This document shows positions 24,011-33,517 of a stretch of 64,000 bases of DNA, one piece after another. Source of the stretch: Asterias amurensis (taxonomy: Eukaryota; Echinodermata; Asteroidea; Forcipulatida; Asteriidae); NCBI RefSeq assembly GCF_032118995.1, contig NC_092654.1, forward strand, positions 248,001-312,000. Reading direction: 5' to 3'. The notes beneath the pieces were generated by a model. It was not told the DNA's origin. It saw only the letters and a list, made by a program, of their open reading frames with translations, and did no database searches. A program made the translations under genes and the position numbers. Position 1 is the stretch's first letter. The number at the start of each line of letters is the position of its first letter.

Positions 24011-26079
24011 TTATTGTGTACATCTACATATTATAATGATTAAACCAATCAAACAGTTCCAAAAAACTTTGCCTATAAGCGTGGTTCCGGTAATTCATGT
24101 ACCCGGTAGTCATGTAAGAAAACTCTGACGTGACGTGATTATTTTGAAACTGGATCAATTTAATATCATCTTTGTAAACTCATCTTATATCATCTTAAAT
24201 ATTGCATGTTGGAAATGTAGGTTTGAGATAGCTCAGAGGCGATGTCTATCAGCAATTTGCGCATGGGTTGGGGCTAATAATCCTAGAAAAAAAATAATGG
24301 CCGTTTCTCTGAAGTACTTCTGACTAATTTCATATGAATTTGCAAAACAAATTGTCGGAACCAGATATACATTATAAGACGACCAATGGCGTCAGAACTC
24401 CAAAAGAAAACAACATTGTGGTTTAACAATGTCGTGAAATGAACTTGATTGGTCTGGCCCACCCTGGGTGAGCTGCCCATAAAAACTCACATCATTGAGT
24501 ACATAACAAGAGAAGAAGCTTATTGGAGTCATCGCTTCTGGCAATAAATGTCGACAAATTTCCGTTCGTTTTTGTTTTAAGAATAAGTTCAACCAAAGTT
24601 AAACAAAGGGGCTGGTTTTTGCCAGTGTGGTGGTGGTGTAATTCAACAAACATTTAAGGCTTTCTTTTTGAAATCGCATTGCATATAAAGGCATACAACC
24701 CATAATAGACCTAATCAGTTAGGCTTTTTCTAATATTGAAAATATTGTTTTCCCACTCATGTTTGTTTCAAAAATCATTACTTTTTTTTGGGGGGGGGGG
24801 GGGGTGGGGGCATCTGGGGTGGCTGGGCACTATGTGTTCTCTAGTTCTTACATCGACCAACCATCTAGTTGAGAATGATAGTGGGGGGGGGGGACTTGTA
24901 TCTCAAGAACGTATAAACATTTTTGTTTCATTCAATTACTGACATCAATAATTATTGTTTAATTGATGGTAACAGAAAAAATAATGAGTGAGGTGTTGTA
25001 CAATGAGTAGTTATTAAATATCACAACTTTTAAAATCTATATTATGACCTCTTTAGAAAAACAAACTTTTAAAGTCCAACAAGTGTAACCTCACTTAGTA
25101 GAAATTGTAAAAGCACACAAAACAGGTTTGTTTAGAATGTTAAATCATTTTATTTGACCAGAAGTACTGAACATACATGTACTTGCATGTGAACAATGAA
25201 TAATATTAATCAAAGTTTGCCATAGGTCATGACTTTTGATTTCATTGACCACATCTATCATTTTGGATTTGTTTTGTCTTCCTGTAATGTGAAGAATAAA
25301 CTTCAAAACCTGTTTTAAAAATGTGTTATCTTTGTTTCAGTGTATTAAGCACCTTATTGGTGGATACGTGTGCTATACACAAGACTCAATTATTATATTA
25401 TTATTACACAATTTACAGATTACCAATAAAACAACAAAAGGAAATAACAAAGATAAGTGAAGTAGGCATATTTGATTTGCTGGAATAACAATGAGCTGGC
25501 TGCTTAAAAATTAGTTGACATAGACAAATTGTTCAAATCTAGAAATGCTTTGGTTCTCTGATGCTCATAATTCAAATAAATGTTTAACTCATTGCAAAGA
25601 TGGTGGCTGCAGAAAGAGTCACCCAGGTTTTGGAGGCCTTTATAATCAAATAAAACACTCAGGCTACTCCAATCTAGGTACAGTTGAATCACAGATCCTG
25701 TACCAGTGATTTCCACTATGAATGGGATATATTTATACGTGTGTAACTTGCCTCACTCTTGTGTTTTGTATATAACTGCATCAACATCATGAATCAGAGA
25801 TGCCTTTGATACATTACAAGACATTCACACATGGATTAGTTTTTATACATTTGGGTAAAATTAGGTAAATATGTGGACTAACTCTCTATATGAGAGTAAA
25901 CTGGCAGAGTGATATCACATTGTGACGGCAAAAATCACAAGGTTTTACCTCTGAACATAGTATTTGTTAGTTTTCTTTACTTTTTTGCTTTCAACTTCTT
26001 ATATGCTGCTGAAACAGATCAGCCAAGCAAAGTACAAGTAATACAGTATTAGTATTTATTGTCTTTGTCTGGTCCTCCG

Positions 26080-26175
26080 ATAATTCATGCTAAGCAGACA
26101 AACCTGCTTAACACATTTTGCTAAGCTGCCCAAAGAAAATGGGCCAAGGAAACAACTTCATAAAGCTGTTAAGCA
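26080..26175. repeat. Small dispersed repeat with GCTTAAC/GTTAAGC words
   Basis: It contains CTAAGCAGACAAACCTGCTTAAC and TTCATAAAGCTGTTAAGCA. The run TTTCATAAAGCTGTTAAGCA recurs at about 28453 in a GOSR2 intron. Related words occur near 35020 and 44400. It is probably a short interspersed foldback repeat. Confidence 0.4.
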
Positions 26176-26482
26176 TGCATATTTGCACAGAAATATTTAC
26201 AAGACAGAATTTAAATTGAGGTCAAAAGAAGACATCTCGTTTGAATTGTTCTATCTCAGAGATAGCGGACGTGGTCTATAGCAAGGTGTGTATACACACA
26301 ATAGCTCCCTGCACAATGTTGCGAAGTTTATCATTTGTGTCCAATATTTTCTGTCCAACAGCTTTGTGAAATACAGGCCTAAAACCAATTCCACAAAACT
26401 TTACACAAGTGGATTTAGGCACTTTGTAAAGTTTCCTGAAATCGAAGGCTGGTTACCTGATAAAACATGACCCCCTTTGTGG

Positions 26483-26644
26483 TTATAAGAGGTATACATA
26501 ACATAAATACATTATTATACATGTAACAGCCATTCCTCCAAATAGGATCCAGGTATCTTGTGATGTTCTCTTCTCAATCAATCTCATTACAGTATTACTC
26601 AATCCCAACATATTCGCTACGTCTAGAATCCGTCGCTGAGTACC
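26483..26644 (-). CDS. gosr2: gosr2 exon 6 (SNARE C-half and membrane anchor)
   Basis: It encodes residues 160-212 and the TAA stop. [17 protein letters not shown] is near-invariant in membrins. A hydrophobic anchor then runs to the last residue with no lumenal tail. Confidence 0.97.
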   Translation of the reverse strand, partial: GTQRRILDVANMLGLSNTVMRLIEKRTSQDTWILFGGMAVTCIIMYLCYVYLL

Positions 26645-29600
26645 CTGAGAAAAACAACAACAACAGAGATATTAAGTATTGTTTGAAGCTTTGCATGTTG
26701 TGGAGAAATAAGAAGAAACTATAAATAAATAGTAAATTTGCGGGTACAACCATGTGTAAATCTCTTACAGTGAGTGTTGGCTCTGAAAAGAGCCGGTTGG
26801 GTCTTGACGTTTCGATCAGTATACTCTGCTCGTCTTCAGGAGAACAGAGATATTAATTTCTGAGGAGCGCTGAGGCTGAATGATCAAGTGTGATGAGTTT
26901 AGGATATATCCATTACAGAATGGGAGTTTGAATTCCAGTCTGGTTGGTTGTAACGCTTGTATCCTTTTTTGGCAACTCACATTCCCAACTAATTTAACCC
27001 TCCCACTATAAGTATGTTTCTCACGACAAACAACACAAACTGTTGAAGCCAATAGACCCTTCCCATGAAATATGTAAATTGCACATAGCGCGTGCGCACT
27101 AAAGTTTTGGTTGGCAAAATGAGGGAACATCACGCTGTTTTGCACACTGGTAATGGGTGCGTGACGCGATTGCGCGCCTGCTTAGTGCTTAACTCTATGG
27201 CGTTTGCAAACCAACAGGGTCTGTACGCATGCATGAACGTAAATAACATATTTCATGGGAAGGGTCCATTGCAATGTAGTTTGGGCCACTATTAAAAGAG
27301 ATAAGGTTCCAACGTTGGATCAATTTATATATACTACTAGGGTAGGATCTACTTATAAAAGAGGTCACAAAACTTAATAATATTAGGAAATGTAGTGGGT
27401 TTACCCCTTTCATTGTTGGTTCATAACAAGCAACCTTACTGACAGGTTTCCTTGGGTTTATGAGCTACAATGGTCATGATGCCTTTCGGCTTTCGAGGCG
27501 TTCTTGATTTTAAGGTTGTACATGTGTATGGTGGCACAACTGTGCACAGAACTGCCAGTGTACCATGTTCAAGTACCACATGGTGTCTTTCGTTCAGAAC
27601 CCTAGTCAATTATATAATCAATAGTTAGACAGTAATAAAAACCAACATATCAATCTTGATGATAGAGGATAGTTTAAAGAGAACTTCTTGGAAGTTATAT
27701 TTCTGGTTAAACTCATAAACCCAAAGTGAAGGAATGTTTGTTCTTACTTTGAGTACACTTCTCTGATTGCGAAGATTCTCAATAGTAGCTGCACCTGCTC
27801 CTAATAAGTCATCAATCCCACGATGGGCATCATGAAGGGATGTATTATGACGTAACTCTTGGTCAATCAGGATGGATGTATTATCTTCCTATAGGAAACA
27901 ATATCAACACATCGTGAAGGATTCAGATATTATTGAATAAATTAATTTCAATCCTCTTGTTTTTAAACAAGACACCATCAATACAACCAACCTGTGGACA
28001 ATAATTAATAATTATTTTCACGTTTAATCATTTTCTATTTGTAGCCCCTTACCTAGAGTGGCTTTTTAGCCTTGTTCTGGGCAAACTTTCATAACATAAA
28101 ATGGTACCAGAAAACTTCAATGTTTGATATTGCTTCCATAACTACATAAAAGCTTGCCATGAACCAAGTGACATAACAACTGTCACAAGTTCCTGTTGTT
28201 CGAACTTACATTTGCAACAAATCTTCTTGTTAGTAACTCTTCTCTGTCTTTGATTTCTTGTTCCTTCATGAACTGTCGATGTTGGATGTTTCTCAATGCT
28301 GCTTGTAGATGCTGGCAGTCATACTTTAATTGGTCCAATCGTCTGAAAGGTCAAAGTTCAAAGCAGAAAGTTCTGAGAAACAGTGGGGGCAGTAAAGCTA
28401 GAAAAGTCTGGATTCTGAATTGCATGATGTCACAAGTCTTGCTGAGCCCAATTTCATAAAGCTGTTAAGCAGAAAATATTGCTTAACAAATTTCTTTAAA
28501 AAGCGAATAATGAGTGGAGCTCAAGTTGAAACAATTATGACCTATTCAGTGATAGTCTATTCTTTTGGAGTGATTCTGGGAGATGAATTTGTGAATCAAA
28601 AGGTTTGCTACAACCATGTGACATATCTTTCTTTTTATTCCTAGATTCTTCTGGATTTCATTCTATGTGAGCGACATTGTTAGGCAAGTCCTGTGGTGGA
28701 TTGGAGCTTCATGGATCGATGTATTCCACTCACAGTGTTAACTACATCTCAGAATGTAACTGAAGGGGACACAAAGTAATTCAGAAACTTACAATCTAGC
28801 ATTTTGTTTTCTTGTTGGGGGTTCTTTGTTGACAAGGATGTCCAGTCTCTCTAGGTTACTAACGATTCGATCAATCATCGTTTGAACCTCACTCTCTGCA
28901 TCTAAATAAATAATCACAATAAAATAAATAATGACAACTCACTTCAAACTGTCTTCCGTTAGTTGGCAAATGATATTCTTTTTAAATTTTCAAAGACAAA
29001 ACTTTTGGACAAATGCAAAACCTTGCATCTCAATTTTGTATGACATGCATGTATCTTGCTAAAGAGGATCTCTCTGCATCTCCAATCAAGATTGGCATAT
29101 TTTGGCTAGTTTAGGTTATATTTCTGCAATGAAACAAATGTATGTGTTAGCTCTAAAATGTTGTCAGCTCATAGCTACTTATAAATGTATGTATTTCATT
29201 GAGTTAATTTATTTTGGAGCTCCAGGGATACTTTATTGGTGATGGTTTTTCCCAAAGTATTGTTGATTAATAAGAACCGTTGATGTTTCTCAGCATTTTG
29301 TAAATAATAATAGTGATTTAAGGTTTAGGGACCTTCATATTTTAAGGAACAACTAAAATTAAAAGGACTTCAAAACCATAATTAATGAATTACTTTTGTC
29401 AAGAAGGGACTTACGGTGGACATTTTCAGGTGAAGCTTGTTCCACTCTTGACAGACCATTCTGGACTTCTTGAAGCAATCTTTACAAATAAAGAATATCA
29501 AGTTGAGTTTACTAAAATAGGAATTATAACATTGGTAACTAAAATGTATTTTTAAAAGGGGGTTATTCAACCAACACCCTGACACATAAAACTGTGGCCA

Positions 29601-30255
29601 TCATGTTTTAATAGTTCTGATAAACAAGGATTGCATTGGTATTTAAACTATGGTTACTATAGGACAATTGAGGAATGATTTAAAGAAAATACACTGTAAT
29701 AAATTCACGCACTTTACTCCCCCCCCCCCCCCCCCCGCCCCCATGTAAGGTTTGCAGTAACACTGTCATGACTGCACATGGGACAATCGTGCTTAAAGTT
29801 GTGGTGTTTCTGAAAGAAGACAAACGGTGGTGTAACGAATCAACATTTTGTTATGAATGCTCCAATTGTCTTTAGAGCATTCTCATCAAAACGTTGAGTT
29901 ATTAAACCCCAGGTTATTTTAAGAACCACATCAACAACAATTTGTGTACATAGTTTTACTGCAAATCTTACTAGATTGTATCTCCACAAAGCAAAAATTC
30001 AAGTCCTACTTATAAATACTTGTTTCAATATACCACTCAATAAATGTCTTCAAATGTATTAAGTCACTTCATTTCATGATACTAAGACTAGAGCCAACCC
30101 ACAATTTCCAAACAAACAACTTGTGTTCCACAGAGAAGAACCACAGGCACAGCTCACTCCCCTTCCCAATAATATGATATGGGGAGGGGAGGGGGGTCAA
30201 CAGTCCCAGTCCCAGATGTTACTTACTTGTTTGTATCATGATACAACCGCTCCAT
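26483..30255 (-). CDS. gosr2: GOSR2 / membrin, Golgi Qb-SNARE (whole gene, 6 exons)
   Basis: This is a tail-anchored SNARE of the early secretory pathway, which acts with syntaxin-5, Bet1 and Sec22b in ER-to-Golgi fusion. Minus-strand exons are 30227-30255, 29415-29479, 28793-28901, 28210-28342, 27748-27888 and 26483-26644. They total 639 nt (212 aa, the length of human GOSR2), with all phases consistent. It starts [10 protein letters not shown]. The N-terminal helical part includes [15 protein letters not shown] and [17 protein letters not shown]. The SNARE motif spans about residues 120-185 and ends [22 protein letters not shown]-terminal membrane anchor covers residues 191-212. These runs are nearly those of vertebrate membrin. 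The gene lies head to head with the ACAD11 gene and beside Wnt9. The last intron carries two repeats. Confidence 0.95.
26681..26845 (-). repeat. Dispersed repeat with hammerhead-like core and histone-type stem-loop, copy H2
   Basis: On the minus strand CTGAAGA (26839-26833) is followed by a hairpin (GAGCAG/CTGATC, one mismatch) and GAAACGTC ending at 26806. Then comes GGCTCTTTTCAGAGCC (26794-26779), identical to the canonical metazoan histone mRNA 3' stem-loop. The far end reads ATGCAAAGCTTCAAAC, shared with other copies. It lies in a GOSR2 intron in sense orientation. Confidence 0.65.
27050..27271. mobile_element. Miniature inverted-repeat element in gosr2 intron 5
   Basis: The left end is CAATAGACCCTTCCCATGAA and the right end TTCATGGGAAGGGTCCATTG, complementary over about 27 bp (ATATGT/ACATAT included). 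The interior is GC-richer (GCGCGTGCGC, GTGACGCGATTGCGCGCC). It is 222 bp and has no ORF of note. Confidence 0.75.
27748..27888 (-). CDS. gosr2: gosr2 exon 5 (first half of SNARE motif)
   Basis: It encodes residues 113-159, from [14 protein letters not shown] to [11 protein letters not shown]. It has 47 codons and is phase 0 at both ends. The acceptor is CTATAG|GAA and the donor AAA|GTAAGA. Confidence 0.95.
27889..28209 (-). other. gosr2 intron 4
   Basis: Intron of 321 bp; nothing else seen. Confidence 0.85.
28210..28342 (-). CDS. gosr2: gosr2 exon 4
   Basis: It encodes [16 protein letters not shown] through [11 protein letters not shown], a charged helical stretch typical of membrin, residues 68-112. 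The acceptor is TTTCAG|A and the donor AAT|GTAAGT. Confidence 0.95.
28343..28792 (-). other. gosr2 intron 3
   Basis: Intron of 450 bp. It contains a TTTCATAAAGCTGTTAAGCA repeat word near 28453, shared with 26150. Confidence 0.8.
28793..28901 (-). CDS. gosr2: gosr2 exon 3
   Basis: It encodes residues 32-67, including [18 protein letters not shown] and [12 protein letters not shown]. The acceptor is ATTTAG|AT and the donor AGATT|GTAAGT (phase 2). Confidence 0.95.
28902..29414 (-). other. gosr2 intron 2
   Basis: Intron of 513 bp, AT-rich; nothing else seen. Confidence 0.85.
29415..29479 (-). CDS. gosr2: gosr2 exon 2
   Basis: It completes Lys10 and encodes [21 protein letters not shown], aligning with the first helix of membrin. 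The acceptor is GTAAAG|A and the donor CACC|GTAAGT. Confidence 0.88.
29480..30226 (-). other. gosr2 intron 1
   Basis: Intron of 747 bp, with an 18-base poly-C run at 29719-29736 and a G-rich stretch at about 30181-30196. Confidence 0.8.
30227..30255 (-). CDS. gosr2: gosr2 exon 1 (coding part)
   Basis: It encodes MERLYHDTN plus two bases of Lys10; the donor is AA|GTAAGT. The ATG is the only one that continues in phase into the membrin N-terminus. A CACGTGCAG about 65 bp upstream could be a 5' UTR acceptor, but this was not pursued. Confidence 0.88.
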
Positions 30256-30585
30256 TGTGTCTAGCTCAATATAGATTTGCAATTCCCAAAGAAATCTTGC
30301 CTTGGTGTCATTAGTTTTCAATCTGCACGTGGGAACAATAGTAAACAAACAAATCAATTCAATGTCAACTGGTCAAGAATGTTGGTTGTGCTTAATTCTT
30401 ACTATGGAAACTGTTCGACTCATCCACATATGTACAACATAAAAATACATTAGTAAAAGAAAAAGGAGTACACTGCACAGTTCTAGCTAGCCATTATGCA
30501 CGTATCAATTGTAGTCCCGGCCCTGGGGGACCCGGGACTTTGGCAGAGGTAGCCGGGACATAGACGGGGATGTGCAAAAACCGTG

Positions 30586-30885
30586 CACCGCCCTACCGGG
30601 AAAATAGCGGGGTCTTTGCCCAGGTTGTACAATTTATTTCCCCGCCCTACCGGGAAAATAGCGGGGTCTTTGGCGAGGTTGTACAATTTGTTTCCCTGCC
30701 CTACCGGGAAATAGCGGGGTCTTTGGCGAGGTTGTACAATTTGTTTCCCCGCCCTACCGGGAAAATAGCGGGGTCTTTGGCGAGGTTGTATAATTTATTT
30801 CCCCGCTCTACCGGGACAATAGCGGGGTCTTTGGCGAGGTTGTACAATTTGTTTCCCCGCCCTACCGGGACAATAGCGGGGACAT
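30586..30885 (+). repeat. 54-bp subterminal tandem repeat
   Basis: The unit contains CCGCCCTACCGGGAAAATAG, CGGGGTCTTTGGCGAGG and TTGTACAATTTGTTTCC. There are about 5.5 copies, with only point changes and one 1-base deletion. Confidence 0.85.
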
Positions 30886-31921
30886 ACCTAGCCGGCCTTG
30901 AATGAAAAGCTGTCCATATTTCGTCGACGGACGCACAGCCAGCAGCAGTGTGGCACGGTTCGATCCGATCTGTTTACGCACGCACACAGGCCGATGTAAC
31001 CAGTTTCATTTCAGGGCTTTGCGGTAAACGTAATATTTAACAAATTATTTTTGTATTCAATACAAAAGTTAAAATACATTTTATAAAACTTGAAATGAGT
31101 ATTTCTATTGTTCACATTTCTTCATAGATATAATTTAAAACAAACATTTGATTTAAAAAAGAAAAACAATTATAATATGTTCTTTGTTTAACGTATTTTC
31201 TCGTTCCGGTACGCGCGAGACTTGCACAGTCTATTAAACTGGTAATCGCACTGATCAGTGGGTAATCGTGATCAAAAATATCTGTTGGGTACCAGGCAAT
31301 GTGCTAACTTGACAACTGACTGTTCTGTGTGCGCGCACGTGTGTACGTGTGTTGTGTGATGTTCATGCAATATTAACTGTCAAAAAAGTGCTGTTGATGA
31401 TCATCCCACGGTTACGTTACATGCACTGGCCCACTCTACTCTAGATCCCAGAGTAAGGACCCCATTGTCAAGAAAACATAAAATCAAACAACAGATATCC
31501 TTATCATGGGCTTATAAAACCTGGGAACTGAAATATAAACAAAAACATGCATGTATGCATCAATAATGAAAGCTGATTTTAAAAACGAAGACGTTTTAAA
31601 TTTTCAGTCCTGATCAATACGACCTCATCAAGCACAACAGCGATCGCAAGTGAAAATGTCAGCTACTGGTCTACATCATATGTACGGCTTCCTTGTGTTG
31701 AAAAATAATCATGTTTATTATGCAAATGACGGGTATTGACCGAGCAAAGCATTCTGGGAAATATAAAAAATGGCACGGCAAAATCGTACACCTGGAAACG
31801 AGGTTGAAAAGGTATTGACCCCCAAAACAGTGGAAATGATAGACGCACATTAATTTGCAGTTGAGCGTTCCGATCCGCGGCTCTCTGCTGCAAGCAAGGG
31901 GTAAATAGCCATCAGTCAGAA

Positions 31922-32176
31922 CAAATGCCCCGCATGTCGGGGCCGGGATAGTGCAAGGTTTGTAACAAATGCCCCGTATGTCGGGGCCGGGATAGCACAA
32001 GGTTTGTAACAAATGCCCCGCATGTCGAGGCCGGGATCGTGCGGGGTTTGTTATAAATGCCCCGCATGTCGGGGCCGGGATCGTGCGGGGTTTGTTATAA
32101 ATGCCCCGCATGTCGGGGCCGGGATCGTGCGGGGTTTGTTATAACATGCCCCGCATGCCGGGGCCTGTGTATAGCC
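31922..32176 (+). repeat. 44-bp subterminal tandem repeat
   Basis: The unit is AAATGCCCCGCATGTCGGGG followed by CCGGGATCGTGCGGGGTTTG and TTAT. There are about six copies, the last two most alike. ATGCCCCGCATG is partly palindromic. Confidence 0.85.
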
Positions 32177-33389
32177 GTGGATGTACAAAAAACAAGTGCC
32201 CCGCCCGGCCGGGCCGTAGCGGGGCATGGCAGGGACTATCACGCCGAGCCATTTTTACATCCCCGGCCAAGTCGCCGCTAGTCCCGGGTCCCCCAGGGCC
32301 GGGACTACAATTGATACGTGCATTACCATTTTCATTGGACAGTTAGCAGCGCCCCCCCCCCCCTCACTTTTAATTTTTATCATTATGGTTGGGCCTTTGA
32401 TTGATATTAGAACATCACAATTGACACAGCAGTTCTTTACTCCCTTTCTATCATTTAATAAAGTTTATAAATAAACATGTTCGTTGTCGTTCAGACTCGT
32501 ATCGTATCGTATCGTTTTGCCCATGCATGATATGTTATGTTGTGATGGATGTCGTACTCGTTCGTAGTACGTAGCTAGTAAACCGCAGATGTCAACATTT
32601 TCCAGAATGGAGTTATAACTGGGTCTAACTTAGCAACATTTCTAACCGGACTTCGGTGAGAAAAGATCATGGTAAGATGGACAGACTTATGTAGTTTGTA
32701 CTTACGAAATAAAGACCAGTTTGTTGGGATTTCCGCCTATCTGGCTGTAAATTATTATCTGACACGTAACGTTTTACACACAGTCATATCAGTTTTTGTG
32801 AATCTCCACTATAGCGCCCTCAAGTGAGTAAAATTTCAAGACGACACTGTACAGCCTGATTAGAAATGACTGCCCAATTGGAAGAAAACAGGTTTTCTGA
32901 TGGAAGAAAATGAGGGAAAATATTGAAATAAAAGACTAGCTGTATTCGAAAAAGTCGATTAAGTTCTATTACTTGGAAACCTGCTGAAAAGGGTGCATTT
33001 AATTTGGTTCAGCTTTTTTATTCGCAACCGGGGGGGGGGGGGGGCGTATAAATTTGCAACCTGGGACACAAACACCAAACTGCGAGTGATGCCTTTTCCA
33101 ACTGTAGTTGGGTCCCAGTTGGAGCGTTACATTTTGGACGGCCCAACTGAAGTTGGGACTGGGATTGCCTCGCGAGAAGGGCCAAGATCTCCGGATCCCA
33201 GCTATAACTGTAGTTGGGACGATTGTCAAGTTGGAACGGAACGCGGCTAGCTGGGGACCTTGGTTTGTGTACAAAGTTTCGCTCAATCTGATTGAACTTT
33301 GGATGGCAAATCAGGTGATGAATGTTATCACACAACATTCAGTTTTAATCGTCTCGGAGCGAGGAGATTTGCCATTTTAAGGTTTTAAA

Positions 33390-33517
33390 ATGGCAGGTAC
33401 GACTGAAGTTAGAGATCAACATCGCTTTGATGAGCAGAAATTGCATGACTTCTTGATCAGAAGAGTCCAGGGGTTTCCCCAAAGTTTATCCAGCAACTTA
33501 TCTGTACGGCAATTTAC
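33390..33517 (+). CDS. acad11: acad11 exon 1 (coding part)
   Basis: It encodes [17 protein letters not shown] to SVRQF and two bases of the next codon; the donor is [21 protein letters not shown] parallels the human QHKFDSKSL start. Confidence 0.85.

Larger units (their letters stand above)
15628..26482. other. Intergenic region between Wnt9 and GOSR2
   Basis: About 10.9 kb without a supported gene. The first few hundred bases left of about 16.1 kb probably hold the Wnt9 5' UTR and promoter. The region includes a possible plus-strand exon at 18537-18615, an inverted-repeat element at 20452-20612, poly-C/G tracts, a GGGGC repeat at about 21722-21756, and dispersed repeats with hammerhead-like cores near 17592, 22600 and 23170. 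A candidate GOSR2 polyadenylation signal (minus-strand AATAAA) lies at 26055-26060. Confidence 0.6.
26645..27747 (-). other. gosr2 intron 5
   Basis: Intron of 1.1 kb holding two repeats: the hammerhead-like copy H2 (26681-26845) and an inverted-repeat element (27050-27271). Confidence 0.85.
30497..32322. mobile_element. Non-autonomous DNA transposon with terminal inverted repeats and subterminal tandem arrays
   Basis: The left end TGCACGTATCAATTGTAGTC and the right end GACTACAATTGATACGTGCA are perfect complements, and the match continues for about 44 bp. A TTA lies directly outside each end (30494-30496 and 32323-32325), suggesting a 3-bp target duplication. Inside, about six 54-bp units (30586-30885) follow the left end and about six 44-bp units (31922-32176) precede the right end. 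The central 1 kb is AT-rich with no transposase. A TTA/TAA duplication suggests PIF/Harbinger-type mobilisation, but that is inference. Confidence 0.8.
30256..33389. promoter_or_regulatory. Divergent intergenic region between GOSR2 and ACAD11
   Basis: The two genes are transcribed away from each other, so both promoters should lie here. No TATA box or other clear core element was identified. Much of the space is a 1.8 kb inverted-repeat transposon. Remaining pieces are a poly-C run (about 32352), a 15-G run (33030-33044) and a stretch at 33095-33230 with repeated AACTGTAGTTGGG/CCCAACTGAAG words. TTAAAATGGC around the ACAD11 ATG resembles a YY1-type site but is weak evidence. Confidence 0.5.

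Noticed and set aside
30570-30905. A 111-codon repetitive frame
   Set aside because: It is produced by the 54-bp tandem repeat, whose length is a multiple of three.
31671-32346. Several overlapping proline- and glycine-rich frames on both strands
   Set aside because: They are translations of the 44-bp subterminal repeats of the transposon at 30497-32322.
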